DNA of 64,000 nucleotides, from NCBI RefSeq assembly GCF_902459745.1, contig NZ_CABPSJ010000001.1, positions 992,001-1,056,000 on the forward strand, written 5' to 3'. The notes under the pieces were generated by a model, which was given only the letters and a program-made list of their open reading frames with translations, searched no databases and was not told the origin of the DNA. The DNA is from Pandoraea communis (GTDB lineage: Bacteria; Pseudomonadota; Gammaproteobacteria; Burkholderiales; Burkholderiaceae). The position numbers were made by a program, and so were the translations under genes. Below, one piece after another: positions 1 through 9,460 of this stretch (position 1 is the stretch's first letter; every line of letters starts with the position of its first letter).

Positions 1-1275
1 ATCGTGATTGTCGGTGGCGGTATCGCCGGCCTGAGGCTGGCAACGCGTCTGGGCCGTACGCTCGGGCGTGCCGGTGCTGCACGCGTGACGCTTGTCGACA
101 GTCATCCTACCCACCTTTGGAAGCCGATGCTGCATACCGTGGCGGCCGGCACGCGCGATGGCGCACACACACAGGTGACGTATCTCGCCCATGCATGCAG
201 CAATGGCTTCACGTATCAGGCGGGTCGCATGTGCGGGCTGGACCGTTCGCGCCGGGAGGTCGTGCTGGGGGAGATGGAAGCGCCAGACGGCTCGCGTCTG
301 CTGGGCGAGCGTCGCGTGCCATACGATGCGCTCGTGCTCGCGCTCGGTTCGCAAGCCGACGATGCCGGTCTGCCGGGCGTGCGCGACGTCTGCCATTTCA
401 TCGACAGTCAGCCGCAGGCCGAGGCCTTCCATGCGGCGTTGCGCTGCAAGGCGTTACGCAGTGCCGTGAGCGACGACGCGTTGCGTGTCGTGATCGCCGG
501 CGGCGGCACCACGGGTGTGGAACTTGCCGTCGAGTTGAGTCGCACGTTTGCCTTGGCCGCCGGTTACGGCGATCCGCAGATTTGCGAGCGTCTGAAGCTC
601 ACGCTCGTCGAGAGCGGCCCGCGTGTGCTGGGGGCGTTCCCTCCCGACGTGTCCGAGGCGTCGCAGGCACAGCTTGAACGTCTGGGTTTTCATGTACTGA
701 CGGACACACGCGTCGTGTGTGCGGACCGCGACGGCTTCTATCGAGATGACGGTCAGTTGATTCCCGGCGATCTGCTGGTCTGGGCGGCGGGCGTGAAAGC
801 CCCGGACTGTCTGCGGGACATCGGAGGGCTTATCACCAACGATGCCAACCAGATCGTGGTGCGCAATACGATGCAAACCGCGCAGGACGAGCGGATTTTC
901 GCGCTCGGCGACTGCGCATCACTCACGCTTGCGCAGGGTGAGTGCCCGTTGCCTCCGACGGCGCAAGTAGCGACCCAGCAGGCGGCGCATCTGGGCCGTC
1001 ACCTTGGTGCGTGGCTCGAAGGCCGCGCAATTCCGCCGTTCGCTTATCGCGATCCTGGTGCGTTGGTATCGCTGTCTGACTACAACGCGTTCGGCACGCT
1101 CGGGCGCTTCGGTTTTTTCAAAGGTGGCATCGTGCGCGGACAGTTTGCGCAATGGAGCCACGCCATGTTGTACCGACGCCATCAGCATGCACTGCACGGG
1201 TTTGCCCGCGCTACAGTGCTGCTGGGCGCGGAAAAACTCGGCGGCCTTCGCGGGCCGCGTATCCGGCTGGCCTGA
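1..1275 (+). CDS. ndh: Type II NADH dehydrogenase / FAD-dependent oxidoreductase (5' end cut by window)
   Basis: A flavoprotein of the pyridine-nucleotide-disulfide reductase fold that would pass electrons from NADH to quinone at the inner membrane without pumping protons. A beta-alpha-beta FAD motif (IVGGGIAGL) lies at the very edge, a second nucleotide-binding motif (VIAGGGTTGVELA) near residue 160 is the NADH site, and ALGDCA near residue 300 is the second FAD contact. The codon before the first possible start reads Ile in frame, as in Ndh proteins whose FAD motif is preceded by several residues, so the true start lies to the left of the window. About 423 residues are present, nearly full length for the family. 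The next gene begins 2 bases after its stop, so the two are probably co-transcribed. The family call is firm. The exact electron acceptor is inferred. Confidence 0.87.
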   Translation: MVIVGGGIAGLRLATRLGRTLGRAGAARVTLVDSHPTHLWKPMLHTVAAGTRDGAHTQVTYLAHACSNGFTYQAGRMCGLDRSRREVVLGEMEAPDGSRLLGERRVPYDALVLALGSQADDAGLPGVRDVCHFIDSQPQAEAFHAALRCKALRSAVSDDALRVVIAGGGTTGVELAVELSRTFALAAGYGDPQICERLKLTLVESGPRVLGAFPPDVSEASQAQLERLGFHVLTDTRVVCADRDGFYRDDGQLIPGDLLVWAAGVKAPDCLRDIGGLITNDANQIVVRNTMQTAQDERIFALGDCASLTLAQGECPLPPTAQVATQQAAHLGRHLGAWLEGRAIPPFAYRDPGALVSLSDYNAFGTLGRFGFFKGGIVRGQFAQWSHAMLYRRHQHALHGFARATVLLGAEKLGGLRGPRIRLA

Positions 1276-1277
1276 CC

Positions 1278-1745
1278 ATGCGAAGCGACCGAACCAATTG
1301 CCCCAACCGAAGCGGCAGCAGCCGCGCCCAAGGGACATCCCCGACCTCCCGTGCCTCGCGCACGTCACGCAGCGCCTTGCGGACTCAGGGTGTCTGGCAG
1401 CACACCGTTGCGATGCTCGATGCCGAGCCCGTCGTGTGCCAGCCGGTCATTCCCTACACGCGACGCGCGCCCAGCGTCCGGGTGCTGGAGATCTCCAGCG
1501 AACTGACGATTACCGTGTCGTGGAACGACGCGACGGGCGGCAACTACGGTGCGCAGATCTGGCGCATTCGCCGTGCGCATCATCCGGGCATTTGTGCGTT
1601 GACGGGTGAGACGATCGACGTTGGCGACTTCGTCTACCGCCCGCTATTCGGTGACGTACCGCCGCTCAACGCCGACGCGATGATCTCGGCCGACGCCATT
1701 CGCGTCATGCGTGCATCGCTGAGCCGCGAACTCGAACCGGCGTAA
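1278..1745 (+). CDS. DUF3331 domain protein
   Basis: A 155-residue protein whose C-terminal two thirds match what I recall of DUF3331, a domain of unknown function found mainly in Burkholderia-type genomes. The diagnostic stretch runs from WNDATGG through QIWR, CALTGETI and GDFVYRP to NADAM. The paired Cys/Gly and Tyr-Arg-Pro positions look like a small metal- or nucleic-acid-binding fold, but that is speculation. The ATG at 1278 was chosen because it follows the upstream stop by 2 bases. A longer in-frame extension exists, but it would overlap the ndh-like gene by more than 100 bases. The N-terminal 40 residues are Ser/Thr/Arg rich and look disordered. No function is known. Confidence 0.72.
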   Translation: MRSDRTNCPNRSGSSRAQGTSPTSRASRTSRSALRTQGVWQHTVAMLDAEPVVCQPVIPYTRRAPSVRVLEISSELTITVSWNDATGGNYGAQIWRIRRAHHPGICALTGETIDVGDFVYRPLFGDVPPLNADAMISADAIRVMRASLSRELEPA

Positions 1746-2280
1746 GACGACGACCGGCACCCCGCGCGGATCTGCTGCCGGGGTGTACTCCGCGAAGTCG
1801 TGTTTTCATCAAGGACGCTGCACCCGCACCCGGCGGGACGGATCCCCGATCCCCGATCCCCGATTCGTCCTGGTCTACGATCATCTGTCCCTTCTGACAA
1901 CGCTCCGCATTCAGTGGAGCATTGCCTCCCACATTCCTGCCTCTCTGAACCTACCCCGGGTGCTGCCCGTCGACATCTGGCGATGTCTGCGAATTGCGTA
2001 TGGGAGATGTGGAAGTGCTGAAGGACATTCGCCTGACGTTCGATTAAGCAGCACCCGAACGGGGAAGCACAGACCGATAGGCGCAGTGCATGATGCACTC
2101 GCGCCTTATGCGCCCCGCGTTGCATCCATTACATCGGTTACGTCCGTTACGAGGCCATATCGCCTATGGACACCCATATGCGATTACGCTTCGGGCATGG
2201 CTCGCCCCGCTTTACAGTGACGCTGAATCGCCTCGGCGCCTTTCCGTCCGAAGAGCCTCCCCACACGGAGACGACCCTCG
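1746..2280. other. 535-base intergenic stretch
   Basis: I see no convincing gene here. Reading frames exist on both strands but have no recognisable domain or ribosome-binding site. It holds a short tandem repeat at 1841-1861 and must contain the promoter of the beta-lactamase at 2281. GGAGACGACCCTCG just before 2281 supplies its Shine-Dalgarno. No divergent ampR-like regulator is present. Confidence 0.5.
1841..1861. repeat. Three tandem GATCCCC units
   Basis: The 7-mer GATCCCC occurs three times head to tail and is followed by a degenerate fourth unit (GATTCGT). It lies in the gap before the beta-lactamase gene. This is probably replication slippage. A regulatory role is possible but unsupported. 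Confidence 0.6.
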
Positions 2281-3510
2281 ATGACAAGACCCTACCTCAC
2301 CCTTTGTGCCGCGCTCACGGCGACGACCGCCATTGGTTGGATGGCGTTCAGCGCCCATAGTTACGCTGCCGAGCGCGGTGCCGCAGCCCCCACCGAGCCC
2401 CGGCAAGCCGAAATCAAAGCGCTCGTCGACAAGACAATCACCCCGCTCATGGCCAGGCAGAACATTCCAGGTATGGCGGTCGGCGTCGTCTTCGACGGCC
2501 GGACCTATGTCTTTAACTATGGCGTAGCGGACAAAGCCACCAAGAAGCCTGTCACAGCCGACACGCTTTTCGAAATCGGTTCCGTCAGCAAGACCTTCAC
2601 CGCAACGCTCGCGGCCTACGCGCAAACTACCGGCGCGCTCTCGCTCACGGACAAGACCAGCCGCTTCGTGCCCGAACTCGCCGGCACCCCGTTCGGTGAC
2701 GTGAAGCTGGTGAATCTCGGCACGCACACCACTGGCGGCATGCCGCTTCAGGTGCCCGACGATATCCACAACATCGACCAGATCCTCCAGTACCTCAAGG
2801 CGTGGAAACCGGCGCAGCCGACAGGCACCGTGCGCACCTATTCGAATGTGAGCCTCGGCGCGTTCGGCTGGATCACTGCGCGCGCCATGCATGGCGACTT
2901 CTCCACGCTCGTCACCGAGCACGTCTTCAAACCGCTGGACATGAAACACACCTTCATCCGCGTGCCGGAAGATCAACAGGCGAATTACGCATGGGGTTAC
3001 GGGAAAGACGACAAGCCCGTTCGCGTCACGCCAGCGGTGTTCGAAAAGGAAGCCTACGGCGTGAAAACCACCGCGAGCGATTTGCTGCGGTTCGTGCGAG
3101 CCAACCTCGGAACGCCCGTGCGCGACAACTCACTGCAACAGGCAATCCACGCGACACACACCGGCTATTTCGCCGACAAGCCGATGACGCAGGATCTGGT
3201 TTGGGAGCAGTATCCGTATCCGGTCAGCGTGGATGCGCTACTCGAAGGCAACTCCGCCCGGATGGCGCGCGAATCAACGCCCGCGCGTGAACTCTCGCCC
3301 CCCATGGCGCCGACGCCCGCCGCATGGGTCAACAAGACAGGATCGATGCGCGGCTTCGGCACCTACGTCGCGTTCGTTCCGTCGAAGCAAATGGGCATCG
3401 TGCTGCTGGCGAACAAGAACTACCCGATGGGCGAGCGCATCCGCGCGGCGCATCACATCCTGACGACGCTCGACGGCGGCACGCGCACTGCCGCAGCTTC
3501 ACGAAAGTGA
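2281..3510 (+). CDS. Class C (AmpC-type) serine beta-lactamase
   Basis: A periplasmic serine hydrolase that would open the beta-lactam ring through an acyl-enzyme. It has 409 residues, slightly longer than the usual 380-390. The first 30 residues are a signal peptide with a hydrophobic core and an Ala-rich cleavage site (SYAA). The three family motifs are in order: SVSK at 101-104 (nucleophile Ser101, Lys104), YSN at 187-189 and KTG at 352-354. A block around residues 325-345 is Pro/Ala rich and may be a loop insertion. The gene stands alone. No AmpR-type LysR regulator is adjacent, so it may be constitutive or controlled from elsewhere. Some proteins with these motifs are esterases or D-Ala-D-Ala peptidases, but the full set including YSN and KTG favours a true class C enzyme. 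Confidence 0.88.
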   Translation: MTRPYLTLCAALTATTAIGWMAFSAHSYAAERGAAAPTEPRQAEIKALVDKTITPLMARQNIPGMAVGVVFDGRTYVFNYGVADKATKKPVTADTLFEIGSVSKTFTATLAAYAQTTGALSLTDKTSRFVPELAGTPFGDVKLVNLGTHTTGGMPLQVPDDIHNIDQILQYLKAWKPAQPTGTVRTYSNVSLGAFGWITARAMHGDFSTLVTEHVFKPLDMKHTFIRVPEDQQANYAWGYGKDDKPVRVTPAVFEKEAYGVKTTASDLLRFVRANLGTPVRDNSLQQAIHATHTGYFADKPMTQDLVWEQYPYPVSVDALLEGNSARMARESTPARELSPPMAPTPAAWVNKTGSMRGFGTYVAFVPSKQMGIVLLANKNYPMGERIRAAHHILTTLDGGTRTAAASRK

Positions 3511-3550
3511 TAGCGCCTGTGGTGTTCTGACACCTGAAGACGCCTGCGCG

Positions 3551-4741
3551 TTACTTCCCGAAGACCTGCTCGAGCGCCGCCGTCATATCCTCGATCAGGT
3601 CCTGCGGATCTTCCAGGCCGATGTGCAGACGCACGATCGGCCCCGCCGACGTCCAGTCCTCGCACGTGCGCGTGCCTGCGATGTTCGTGACCGTCGCCAG
3701 ACTCTCGAAGCCGCCCCACGACGCGCCGATGCCGAACAGCTCGAGCGCGTCGACGAAACGATCCGCTTGCGCCGTCGTGGCATTGCCGAACTCGAACGAA
3801 ATCAGCCCGTTCGTACCGAGGCAATCGCGCTGCCACAATGCGTGGCCCGGATGCGTCGGCAACGCCGGACAGAACACGCGGGCGACGTCGGGAAGACTTT
3901 CGAGCCAGTGCGCGATCTCCAGCGCATGACGTTCATGCATCTGCAAACGGGCTGCCAGCGTGCGCGTGCCGCGCAGCACAAGATAAGCATCATCCGGACT
4001 CACCGCCACCCCTTGCGCATCGGCCATGGTGGAGAGCGTCTGCCAGACTTCCTGCGTCGTGGTCACGGTGCCCATCATCACGTCCGAGTGACCACTCAGG
4101 TACTTGGTCGCGGCCATGATCGAGACGTCGGCCCCCAGCATGAGAGGACGGCACTGCACGCCGGAGCCCCACGTGTTGTCGGCCACAAGCAGCGCGCCGC
4201 GACGGTGTGCAAGATCGGCCAGTGCCGGGATATCGCACATCTCGTAGACGAGCGAGCCCGGCGTTTCCACGTAGATCAATTTGGTGCCCGCCGTGAAGTG
4301 CGCTTCGGCGTCGCTGCCGTCGGCGCGGAAGTAGGTCACGTGCACGCCCCACGGTTTCAGAAACGTCTCTACGAAGTGACGCAACGGCTGATACACGCAG
4401 TCTGAGATCAGCACGTGGTCGCCCGGACGCACGTAGGCGAGAAACACCATCGAGATCGCCGCGAGCCCCGTCGGGAAGAGACGCGTGCGATAGCCGCCTT
4501 CCAACTCGGCAACGACGTCTTCCAGCGCAAAGCCGGTCGGATTACCGCGAGCGCCGTAGGTGAACATGCGCTCTGTACCGCGACGGCGGCGAGCATCGTT
4601 CATGTCGTCCATGGTGTCGAACAGCACGGTGGATGCGCGCACCACCGGCGGATTGACGGCGCGTCCGCCGACGACAGTGGTATGTGTACCGCCCTTGACT
4701 AAGCGGGTGGCGAGACGTTTGGGGGGCGATTGTCGGGACAT
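3551..4741 (-). CDS. metC: Cystathionine beta-lyase-like PLP enzyme (Cys/Met metabolism family)
   Basis: A 396-residue fold-type I PLP enzyme of the trans-sulfuration family. It would cleave the C-S bond of cystathionine, cystine or cysteine to give pyruvate, ammonia and a thiol or sulfide. The PLP lysine is Lys213 in the motif ATKYLSGHSD, the ring-stacking/phosphate region is FPTGLAAIS near 89-97, and VADNTWGSG at 186-194 carries the PLP-pyridine Asp. It is the last gene of a minus-strand series with a rhodanese, a cysteine-dioxygenase-like enzyme and an amino-acid importer. That context argues for catabolic desulfuration of imported cystine rather than methionine synthesis. The gap to the rhodanese gene is 78 bases, so co-transcription is likely but not certain. 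Substrate preference within the family cannot be read from sequence. Confidence 0.85.
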   Translation of the reverse strand: MSRQSPPKRLATRLVKGGTHTTVVGGRAVNPPVVRASTVLFDTMDDMNDARRRRGTERMFTYGARGNPTGFALEDVVAELEGGYRTRLFPTGLAAISMVFLAYVRPGDHVLISDCVYQPLRHFVETFLKPWGVHVTYFRADGSDAEAHFTAGTKLIYVETPGSLVYEMCDIPALADLAHRRGALLVADNTWGSGVQCRPLMLGADVSIMAATKYLSGHSDVMMGTVTTTQEVWQTLSTMADAQGVAVSPDDAYLVLRGTRTLAARLQMHERHALEIAHWLESLPDVARVFCPALPTHPGHALWQRDCLGTNGLISFEFGNATTAQADRFVDALELFGIGASWGGFESLATVTNIAGTRTCEDWTSAGPIVRLHIGLEDPQDLIEDMTAALEQVFGK

Positions 4742-4819
4742 GATCGGGGGCGTGGATGAAAACGATTCGAAAGCCGTGTCGTGGCGTGCGCAAAAGAACG
4801 CGCACGCCAGTGCCGGAGC

Positions 4820-6421
4820 TTACTTCGCGGCGGCAGACTCACCAATACGGAAAGCACCGCGCTCCTTCTCGTCGAGCTGCGCGAGAAGGCCCGTCTCCCA
4901 CGCCAGATACTGCCGCGCCGCCGCCTTGTTGCCGTCGTGACGGTCGTGCACGAAGAACAGATAGTCGATGCACTCGGCGTCCGGCGGCAGGTCGGGCGTG
5001 CTCTCGACCGGGTGTCCGGCCGCGGCCCATGCTTTGAAGCCGCCAGCGAGCACCGAGACCGTACGCGGGTCGCCGGCATTCGCACGGCGCCAATCGGCCG
5101 CGAACAGTTCTGCGACGCCGCGCTCGTCCGCAATGAGCACGATGTTACGCGACGCGCTCAGATTCGGCAGATGGGGACGAATCGCCCACTGCGCGCCAGC
5201 GACATGCTCGCGGCGGTAGCTCATGCTCGAACGCACATCGACCACGGTCACACTGCCATCGGCCAGCGCACCGGCAAGCGCGGCGACATCGATCTCGGGC
5301 AGCGTCGTCTCGACAGCCGGCGCACGCACCGGCAGCGACGCGCCACTGGCAAGTCCATCGCGCAACACATAGGCGTCGTGGCCCAACTGGCGCAACCAGC
5401 TTGCGACGATAGGTGCACGCACACCGTCGTTATCGAACAGCACCACGCGGGCATGGCGCACGCCCACGTACTGATCCGTCGCCTGAATCAACTGACCGCC
5501 CGGCGTATGCTGTGCGCCCGGCAGCGACCCGGCGGCGAACTCTTCCGGCGTGCGCACATCGCACAGGAACAACGAGCGCGACGTGTCCGATGCCCATTGC
5601 GCGAAGGTCGACGCATCGACTTCCGGCACGGCGAACCGCTCGGCCAGCGCGCCACTCGCTTCGCGCATTTGCGCGAGGCTGGACGGCGCCACCGCATCGG
5701 GATAGCGGCGCGTGCTGCCATGCTCCAGCGGCAGGTCTTCCAGATACCAGCCTTGCGTGCCGTTCTCCAGCGCCATGACCGGATTGGGAATACCCAGGTT
5801 GATGAGCGTCTGCGCGCCGATGATGCTGCGTGTGCGGCCGGCGCAATTCACGACGATGGGCGTGGCGGGGTTCGGCACCAGTTCACGGATGCGATAGCCC
5901 AGTTCGCCGTTCGGGCAGCAGATCGACGACGGGATCGTCATTTTCAGGTACTCGCTCACGGGACGGCCGTCGAGAATCACCAGGTCGTCGCCGCGCTCGC
6001 GCATCGCCGCCAGGTCGCGTGCCGTGATGCGCGGCGTGTGATACGCCATCTCCACCAGTTCACCGAACGTCTTCGACGGCACATTCACGCCAGCGAACAA
6101 CGTGAAGCCGGCCTGTTGCCAGGCATCGGTGCCGCCTTCGAGCACGTACACGCCGGTGTAGCCGAGTGCGGCCAGACGCTGCGCTGCCTGCACGGCAACA
6201 CTCGCGTCGGTGTCGTAGAGCACCACGCGGGCATCGCGACGCGGGGCCAGCCGCACGATATCGATTTCGAGCCGGCTGTAGGGCAGCGTCACGCCGTAGA
6301 AGAGATGCGCCTCGCCGTACTGGCCGTGCTCACGCACGTCAAACACGGCGATCTCGGCGCCATCGTGCAGCCATTCCTTGAGGCGGGCGGACGGCACAAA
6401 TTGAGGAGTGAACGAGGTCAT
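4820..6421 (-). CDS. Rhodanese-related sulfurtransferase with four tandem domains
   Basis: A 533-residue cytoplasmic protein made of four rhodanese-like modules at about 8-112, 130-235, 265-365 and 373-475, followed by a roughly 55-residue tail. Each module shows the DVR/DGR start and the terminal GGxxxW or related turn. Only module two has a catalytic Cys: Cys193 in the loop CAGRTRS. The equivalent loops in modules one, three and four carry Asp or Ala, so these are probably structural or binding modules. Rhodaneses move sulfane sulfur to acceptors such as cyanide, thiols or sulfite. Between a C-S lyase and a cysteine-dioxygenase-like gene, it probably handles persulfide or sulfide released from cysteine. 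Single rhodaneses have one or two domains, so this length is unusual, although multi-domain forms are known in proteobacteria. Confidence 0.87.
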   Translation of the reverse strand: MTSFTPQFVPSARLKEWLHDGAEIAVFDVREHGQYGEAHLFYGVTLPYSRLEIDIVRLAPRRDARVVLYDTDASVAVQAAQRLAALGYTGVYVLEGGTDAWQQAGFTLFAGVNVPSKTFGELVEMAYHTPRITARDLAAMRERGDDLVILDGRPVSEYLKMTIPSSICCPNGELGYRIRELVPNPATPIVVNCAGRTRSIIGAQTLINLGIPNPVMALENGTQGWYLEDLPLEHGSTRRYPDAVAPSSLAQMREASGALAERFAVPEVDASTFAQWASDTSRSLFLCDVRTPEEFAAGSLPGAQHTPGGQLIQATDQYVGVRHARVVLFDNDGVRAPIVASWLRQLGHDAYVLRDGLASGASLPVRAPAVETTLPEIDVAALAGALADGSVTVVDVRSSMSYRREHVAGAQWAIRPHLPNLSASRNIVLIADERGVAELFAADWRRANAGDPRTVSVLAGGFKAWAAAGHPVESTPDLPPDAECIDYLFFVHDRHDGNKAAARQYLAWETGLLAQLDEKERGAFRIGESAAAK

Positions 6422-6547
6422 AGCGTTGCGTCGGTGTCAGGTTTCGCCAGGCCATTGCCAAAGCGTAGGGATGAGCGGGCCCGCACCCCCCGCAGGGGCG
6501 ATGTGATGCGGGTGGCGCGAAGTCCGTTCGCGCCGTCAGGAATTTCG

Positions 6548-6567
6548 CCGCCGGTCTTCTCCGGCGG
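6548..6567 (-). terminator. GC-rich hairpin after the cupin gene
   Basis: The perfect 7-bp inverted repeat CCGCCGG/CCGGCGG has a 6-base loop and lies 11 bases beyond the stop of the cysteine-dioxygenase-like gene. It has no strong T-run on the minus strand. It is therefore a weak terminator or an mRNA-stabilising hairpin within the operon rather than a clear end. Confidence 0.4.
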
Positions 6568-6578
6568 TCACTGCGGAA

Positions 6579-7175
6579 TTAGCGGCGAGTCTTCACACCG
6601 ATATCCATCACTTGATACGTGCCCTTGGCAAGATCGAAGGTGATGCGCTCGGTGAGCGTTTCCAGCGCGCGGCCATACATGTGCAGGTGACGAATCGGCG
6701 CTTCGCCCTTGATCTCGACCGCATGAATGTCTTCCGAGGCCAGCGCAATGCCATTGCCCGGATCGACCACGACGGTGTCGCTCACTTCTAGCGTGCCGAC
6801 GCCCGGCGTCTTGCCGTCGTCCGTACGACGGTAGACGTAGTTGTATTCCACGCCGTCGACCGCCGCGATGCAGGCCCACGTCGTGTGGTTATGCGGCGTG
6901 ATCTTCTTGCCCGGACGCATGACGTTCAGATACAGCGCGTAGGTCTTGTCGGCATCTTCGTGAATCAGATAGCGCGCTTGCAATTCACCGTCGGTCGGCG
7001 GCGGGAAATCGGCCTCGCTCCACAGCGCAGTGCGCGCGGCGAGCGATTTGACCTGATCGAGCACGGCGGCCAGCGCGGGACGCGTCTCGCCCTCGGGCGC
7101 CAGTGCGGCCTTCATGGCGTTGATCGCGTCGCTGACGACGCTCTGACGTTGTTCGGAAACGGTGGGCGTGGACAT
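6579..7175 (-). CDS. Cysteine dioxygenase-type cupin
   Basis: A 198-residue cupin of the cysteine dioxygenase I family, which uses mononuclear iron and O2 to oxidise a thiol (cysteine to cysteine sulfinate, or 3-mercaptopropionate in close relatives). The metal ligands are visible as His95 and His97 in PHNH and His151 in EDIHAVEI, the 3-His set typical of thiol dioxygenases. Length fits the bacterial members. It lies between the rhodanese gene (157 bases downstream) and the ABC ATPase gene (77 bases upstream) on the same strand. That places it in a pathway of import, sulfur oxidation or desulfuration, and persulfide handling. Whether it acts on cysteine or on a mercapto acid cannot be decided by eye. 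Confidence 0.8.
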   Translation of the reverse strand: MSTPTVSEQRQSVVSDAINAMKAALAPEGETRPALAAVLDQVKSLAARTALWSEADFPPPTDGELQARYLIHEDADKTYALYLNVMRPGKKITPHNHTTWACIAAVDGVEYNYVYRRTDDGKTPGVGTLEVSDTVVVDPGNGIALASEDIHAVEIKGEAPIRHLHMYGRALETLTERITFDLAKGTYQVMDIGVKTRR

Positions 7176-7252
7176 GGTGAGAGTCTTCTCCGTAGTACTT
7201 TGTTTTGCGAAGTGCCCGCTCGGGGCGCTGTCGTATGTTTGTGGGCTCGCCG

Positions 7253-8026
7253 TCAGGCGGGCACGGCATCGATCGGCATACCGATCATCGGCGACGGACG
7301 CAGCACGTCTTGCAGGAAACGCTGGGCGCGCGCATGCTTCGGCCGGCTGAAGAACTCTGCGGGCGGCGAGTCTTCGAGCAACTCGCCCTGATCCATGAAC
7401 CAGACGCGGCTCGACACATCGCGTGCGAAGCCCATCTCGTGCGTGACGATCATCATCGTGAGGCCATCGCCGGCCAGCGAACGCATGACTTGCAGAACCT
7501 CCTGCACCATCTCGGGATCGAGCGCGCTCGTCGGTTCGTCGAACAGCATGAGCGGCGGCTTCATGGCGAGCGCGCGCGCGATCGCCACACGCTGCTGCTG
7601 ACCGCCCGAGAGGTTCGCGGGCATGGCGTCGATCTTATGGGCGAGGCCAACCTTGGCGAGCAGCGTCTCTGCCTGAGCGACCGCTTCGTCGCGCGACATG
7701 CCCAGCACTTTCGTCGGCCCGAGAATCAGGTTCTGGCGCACCGACAGGTTCTGAAACAGGTTGAAGCTCTGGAACACGAAGCCGATACGGGCGCGCAACT
7801 GATTGAGCTTCACGTCGCGCGCGGTGACGTCCTGGCCTTCGAACAGGATACGTCCCTTCTGGATAGCTTCGAGCCGCGTGACGGTGCGAATCAGCGTCGA
7901 TTTTCCCGAGCCCGACGGCCCGCAAACGACAACGACTTCGCCGCGTCCGATGGTAGCGTTGATGCCCTTGAGGACATGATGTTCGCCGTAGAACTTATCG
8001 ACATTCTCGAATGCGAGCATGCTCAT
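7253..8026 (-). CDS. Polar amino-acid ABC transporter ATP-binding protein
   Basis: A 257-residue ATPase of the GlnQ/HisP/TcyN type that powers import from the cytoplasmic side. It carries Walker [10 protein letters not shown] near residue 35, the Q-loop region VFQSFNLF, the signature [15 protein letters not shown], Walker [14 protein letters not shown] and the switch His in VTHEM. The start was set at the ATG at 8026 because AAGGAG lies 9 bases upstream. A longer in-frame extension would run into the permease gene. The gap to the upstream permease gene is 29 bases. The nearest relatives by recall are cystine and glutamate importers, and the sulfur genes beside it favour cystine or cysteine. 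Confidence 0.92.
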   Translation of the reverse strand: MSMLAFENVDKFYGEHHVLKGINATIGRGEVVVVCGPSGSGKSTLIRTVTRLEAIQKGRILFEGQDVTARDVKLNQLRARIGFVFQSFNLFQNLSVRQNLILGPTKVLGMSRDEAVAQAETLLAKVGLAHKIDAMPANLSGGQQQRVAIARALAMKPPLMLFDEPTSALDPEMVQEVLQVMRSLAGDGLTMMIVTHEMGFARDVSSRVWFMDQGELLEDSPPAEFFSRPKHARAQRFLQDVLRPSPMIGMPIDAVPA

Positions 8027-8055
8027 GATCGCGTTCTCCTTCTTGAATCCTGCGT

Positions 8056-8748
8056 TCACGCCAACCCCGCGCGCTGACGGGCGATGCGACGCTCGAGCCA
8101 GCCAGCGAAGCGCGAAATGGCGAAACACAACACGAAATAGAAAGCTGCGAGCACGAGGAACGTCTGCAGCGGCTTGGTCAGCACGATCGTATTGACCTGT
8201 GCGGCCGAGTACGTCAGCTCGGGCACCCCAATCACATACGCCAGCGATGTCGCCTTGATGATCGACACGAACTGATTGACGATGGACGGCAGCATGTTCG
8301 CGAGCGCCTGCGGCAATTGCACGTAACGCATGCTTTGCAGCCACGACAGCCCGTTCGAGCGCGCCGCTTCCATCTGTCCGCGCGGCAAGCCCTCAAGGCC
8401 GGCGCGCACGATCTGCGACAGGAAGGCGCTTTCGTAGACGATAATCGCGCACACGGCCGTGGTGAACGCCGACACCTCGGCGCCCACGAGCAGCGGCACG
8501 GCGAAGTACGCCCAGAAGATGATCATCAGCAGCGGAATGCCGCGCACCAGCCGTGTCCAGACGCCGGCCACGCGACGCATCCAGCGCCACGGCGAAACCT
8601 GCGCCATGCCGATCACGACCGAGATGGGGAACGAGATCACCAGCCCGAGCGCCGAGAGAATGAGCGTGATCGCCACGCCGCCGAGCGGGCCGTTAGGCCA
8701 GCTCCCGACGAGGAACAACGCGAGATAGTCATGCAGAATCTCGTACAT
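8056..8748 (-). CDS. Polar amino-acid ABC transporter permease 2
   Basis: A 230-residue inner-membrane permease of the HisM/GlnP family with about five membrane helices. The cytoplasmic coupling loop near residues 110-150 contains the EAA-type segment (Gly-Leu-Glu-Gly-Leu-Pro with [11 protein letters not shown]). It starts 4 bases after the stop of the preceding permease gene, so the two are translationally close and would form the heterodimeric channel. It is followed 29 bases later by the ATPase gene. Confidence 0.9.
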   Translation of the reverse strand: MYEILHDYLALFLVGSWPNGPLGGVAITLILSALGLVISFPISVVIGMAQVSPWRWMRRVAGVWTRLVRGIPLLMIIFWAYFAVPLLVGAEVSAFTTAVCAIIVYESAFLSQIVRAGLEGLPRGQMEAARSNGLSWLQSMRYVQLPQALANMLPSIVNQFVSIIKATSLAYVIGVPELTYSAAQVNTIVLTKPLQTFLVLAAFYFVLCFAISRFAGWLERRIARQRAGLA

Positions 8749-8752
8749 CGTC

Positions 8753-9445
8753 TCAGACTCCCGAGGGCGCCGTGCGGCGTTTGGCGAAGTGCTCGGAGAG
8801 CGCCATCAAGGCCAGCGTGCCGATCAGATACAGGATCGTCGCCACCAGAAACACATCGAAGGTGCGGAAGGTCAGGTTATCGATCTGACGCGTGCGGTAC
8901 AGCAATTCGTGCACGCCGATCGCCATCGCCAGCGAACTGTTCTTGAAGAGCAGCAGTGCCTGATTGAGCAATGCGGGCAATGCCACGCGAATGCCCTGCG
9001 GCAGGATGACGTAACGGAACGACTGCAAATACGTAAGACCGATGGACCACGCGGCTTCCTGTTGCGTGTGCGGAATCGCGCGCAACCCCGAGCGCAGGTC
9101 TTCCGAAATGAACGCGCCGGCGTTGAGCGACAGCGCGATCGTCGCGAAGAAGAACTCGGTGTTGCCTGCGTTGATCCAGTCGCGCAGGCCTTCTGGCAGC
9201 AGTTGCGGCACGCCGAAATACCACACGAGGATCTGCACCAGCACGGGCACGTTGCGATGGTACTCCACCACCACGATCACGAAACCCTTGAAGAGCTTGA
9301 CTGGCAGGGCGCGCAGCGTGGTGAGCGTGATGCCCACCACGATGGACAGCAGGCCCGACACCACGAACAGCCGGAGCGTGGTCAGCACACCGTCGCGAAG
9401 CAGCTTCAGGTAGCCGTCTTCGAGCAAAAACGAGAGATCGAACAT
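8753..9445 (-). CDS. Polar amino-acid ABC transporter permease 1
   Basis: A 230-residue paralogue of the next permease, also HisM/GlnP family, with several hydrophobic helices and the EAA-like loop (GLRAIPHTQQEAAWSIGL). Two distinct permease genes plus one ATPase and one binding protein form the standard layout of GltIJKL-type importers. It sits 15 bases after the binding-protein gene, which puts all four in one transcript read leftward. Confidence 0.9.
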   Translation of the reverse strand: MFDLSFLLEDGYLKLLRDGVLTTLRLFVVSGLLSIVVGITLTTLRALPVKLFKGFVIVVVEYHRNVPVLVQILVWYFGVPQLLPEGLRDWINAGNTEFFFATIALSLNAGAFISEDLRSGLRAIPHTQQEAAWSIGLTYLQSFRYVILPQGIRVALPALLNQALLLFKNSSLAMAIGVHELLYRTRQIDNLTFRTFDVFLVATILYLIGTLALMALSEHFAKRRTAPSGV

Positions 9446-9460
9446 TGCGCGTCGTCTCGC

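Noticed and set aside
1783-2220. 145-codon open frame before the beta-lactamase gene
   Set aside because: No domain, no ribosome site, biased composition of random GC-rich frames, and a slippage repeat inside it.
4781-6643. Long antisense frame of 620 codons opposite the rhodanese gene
   Set aside because: Arg/His-rich translation typical of the reverse frame of GC-rich coding DNA; the minus-strand rhodanese accounts for the region.
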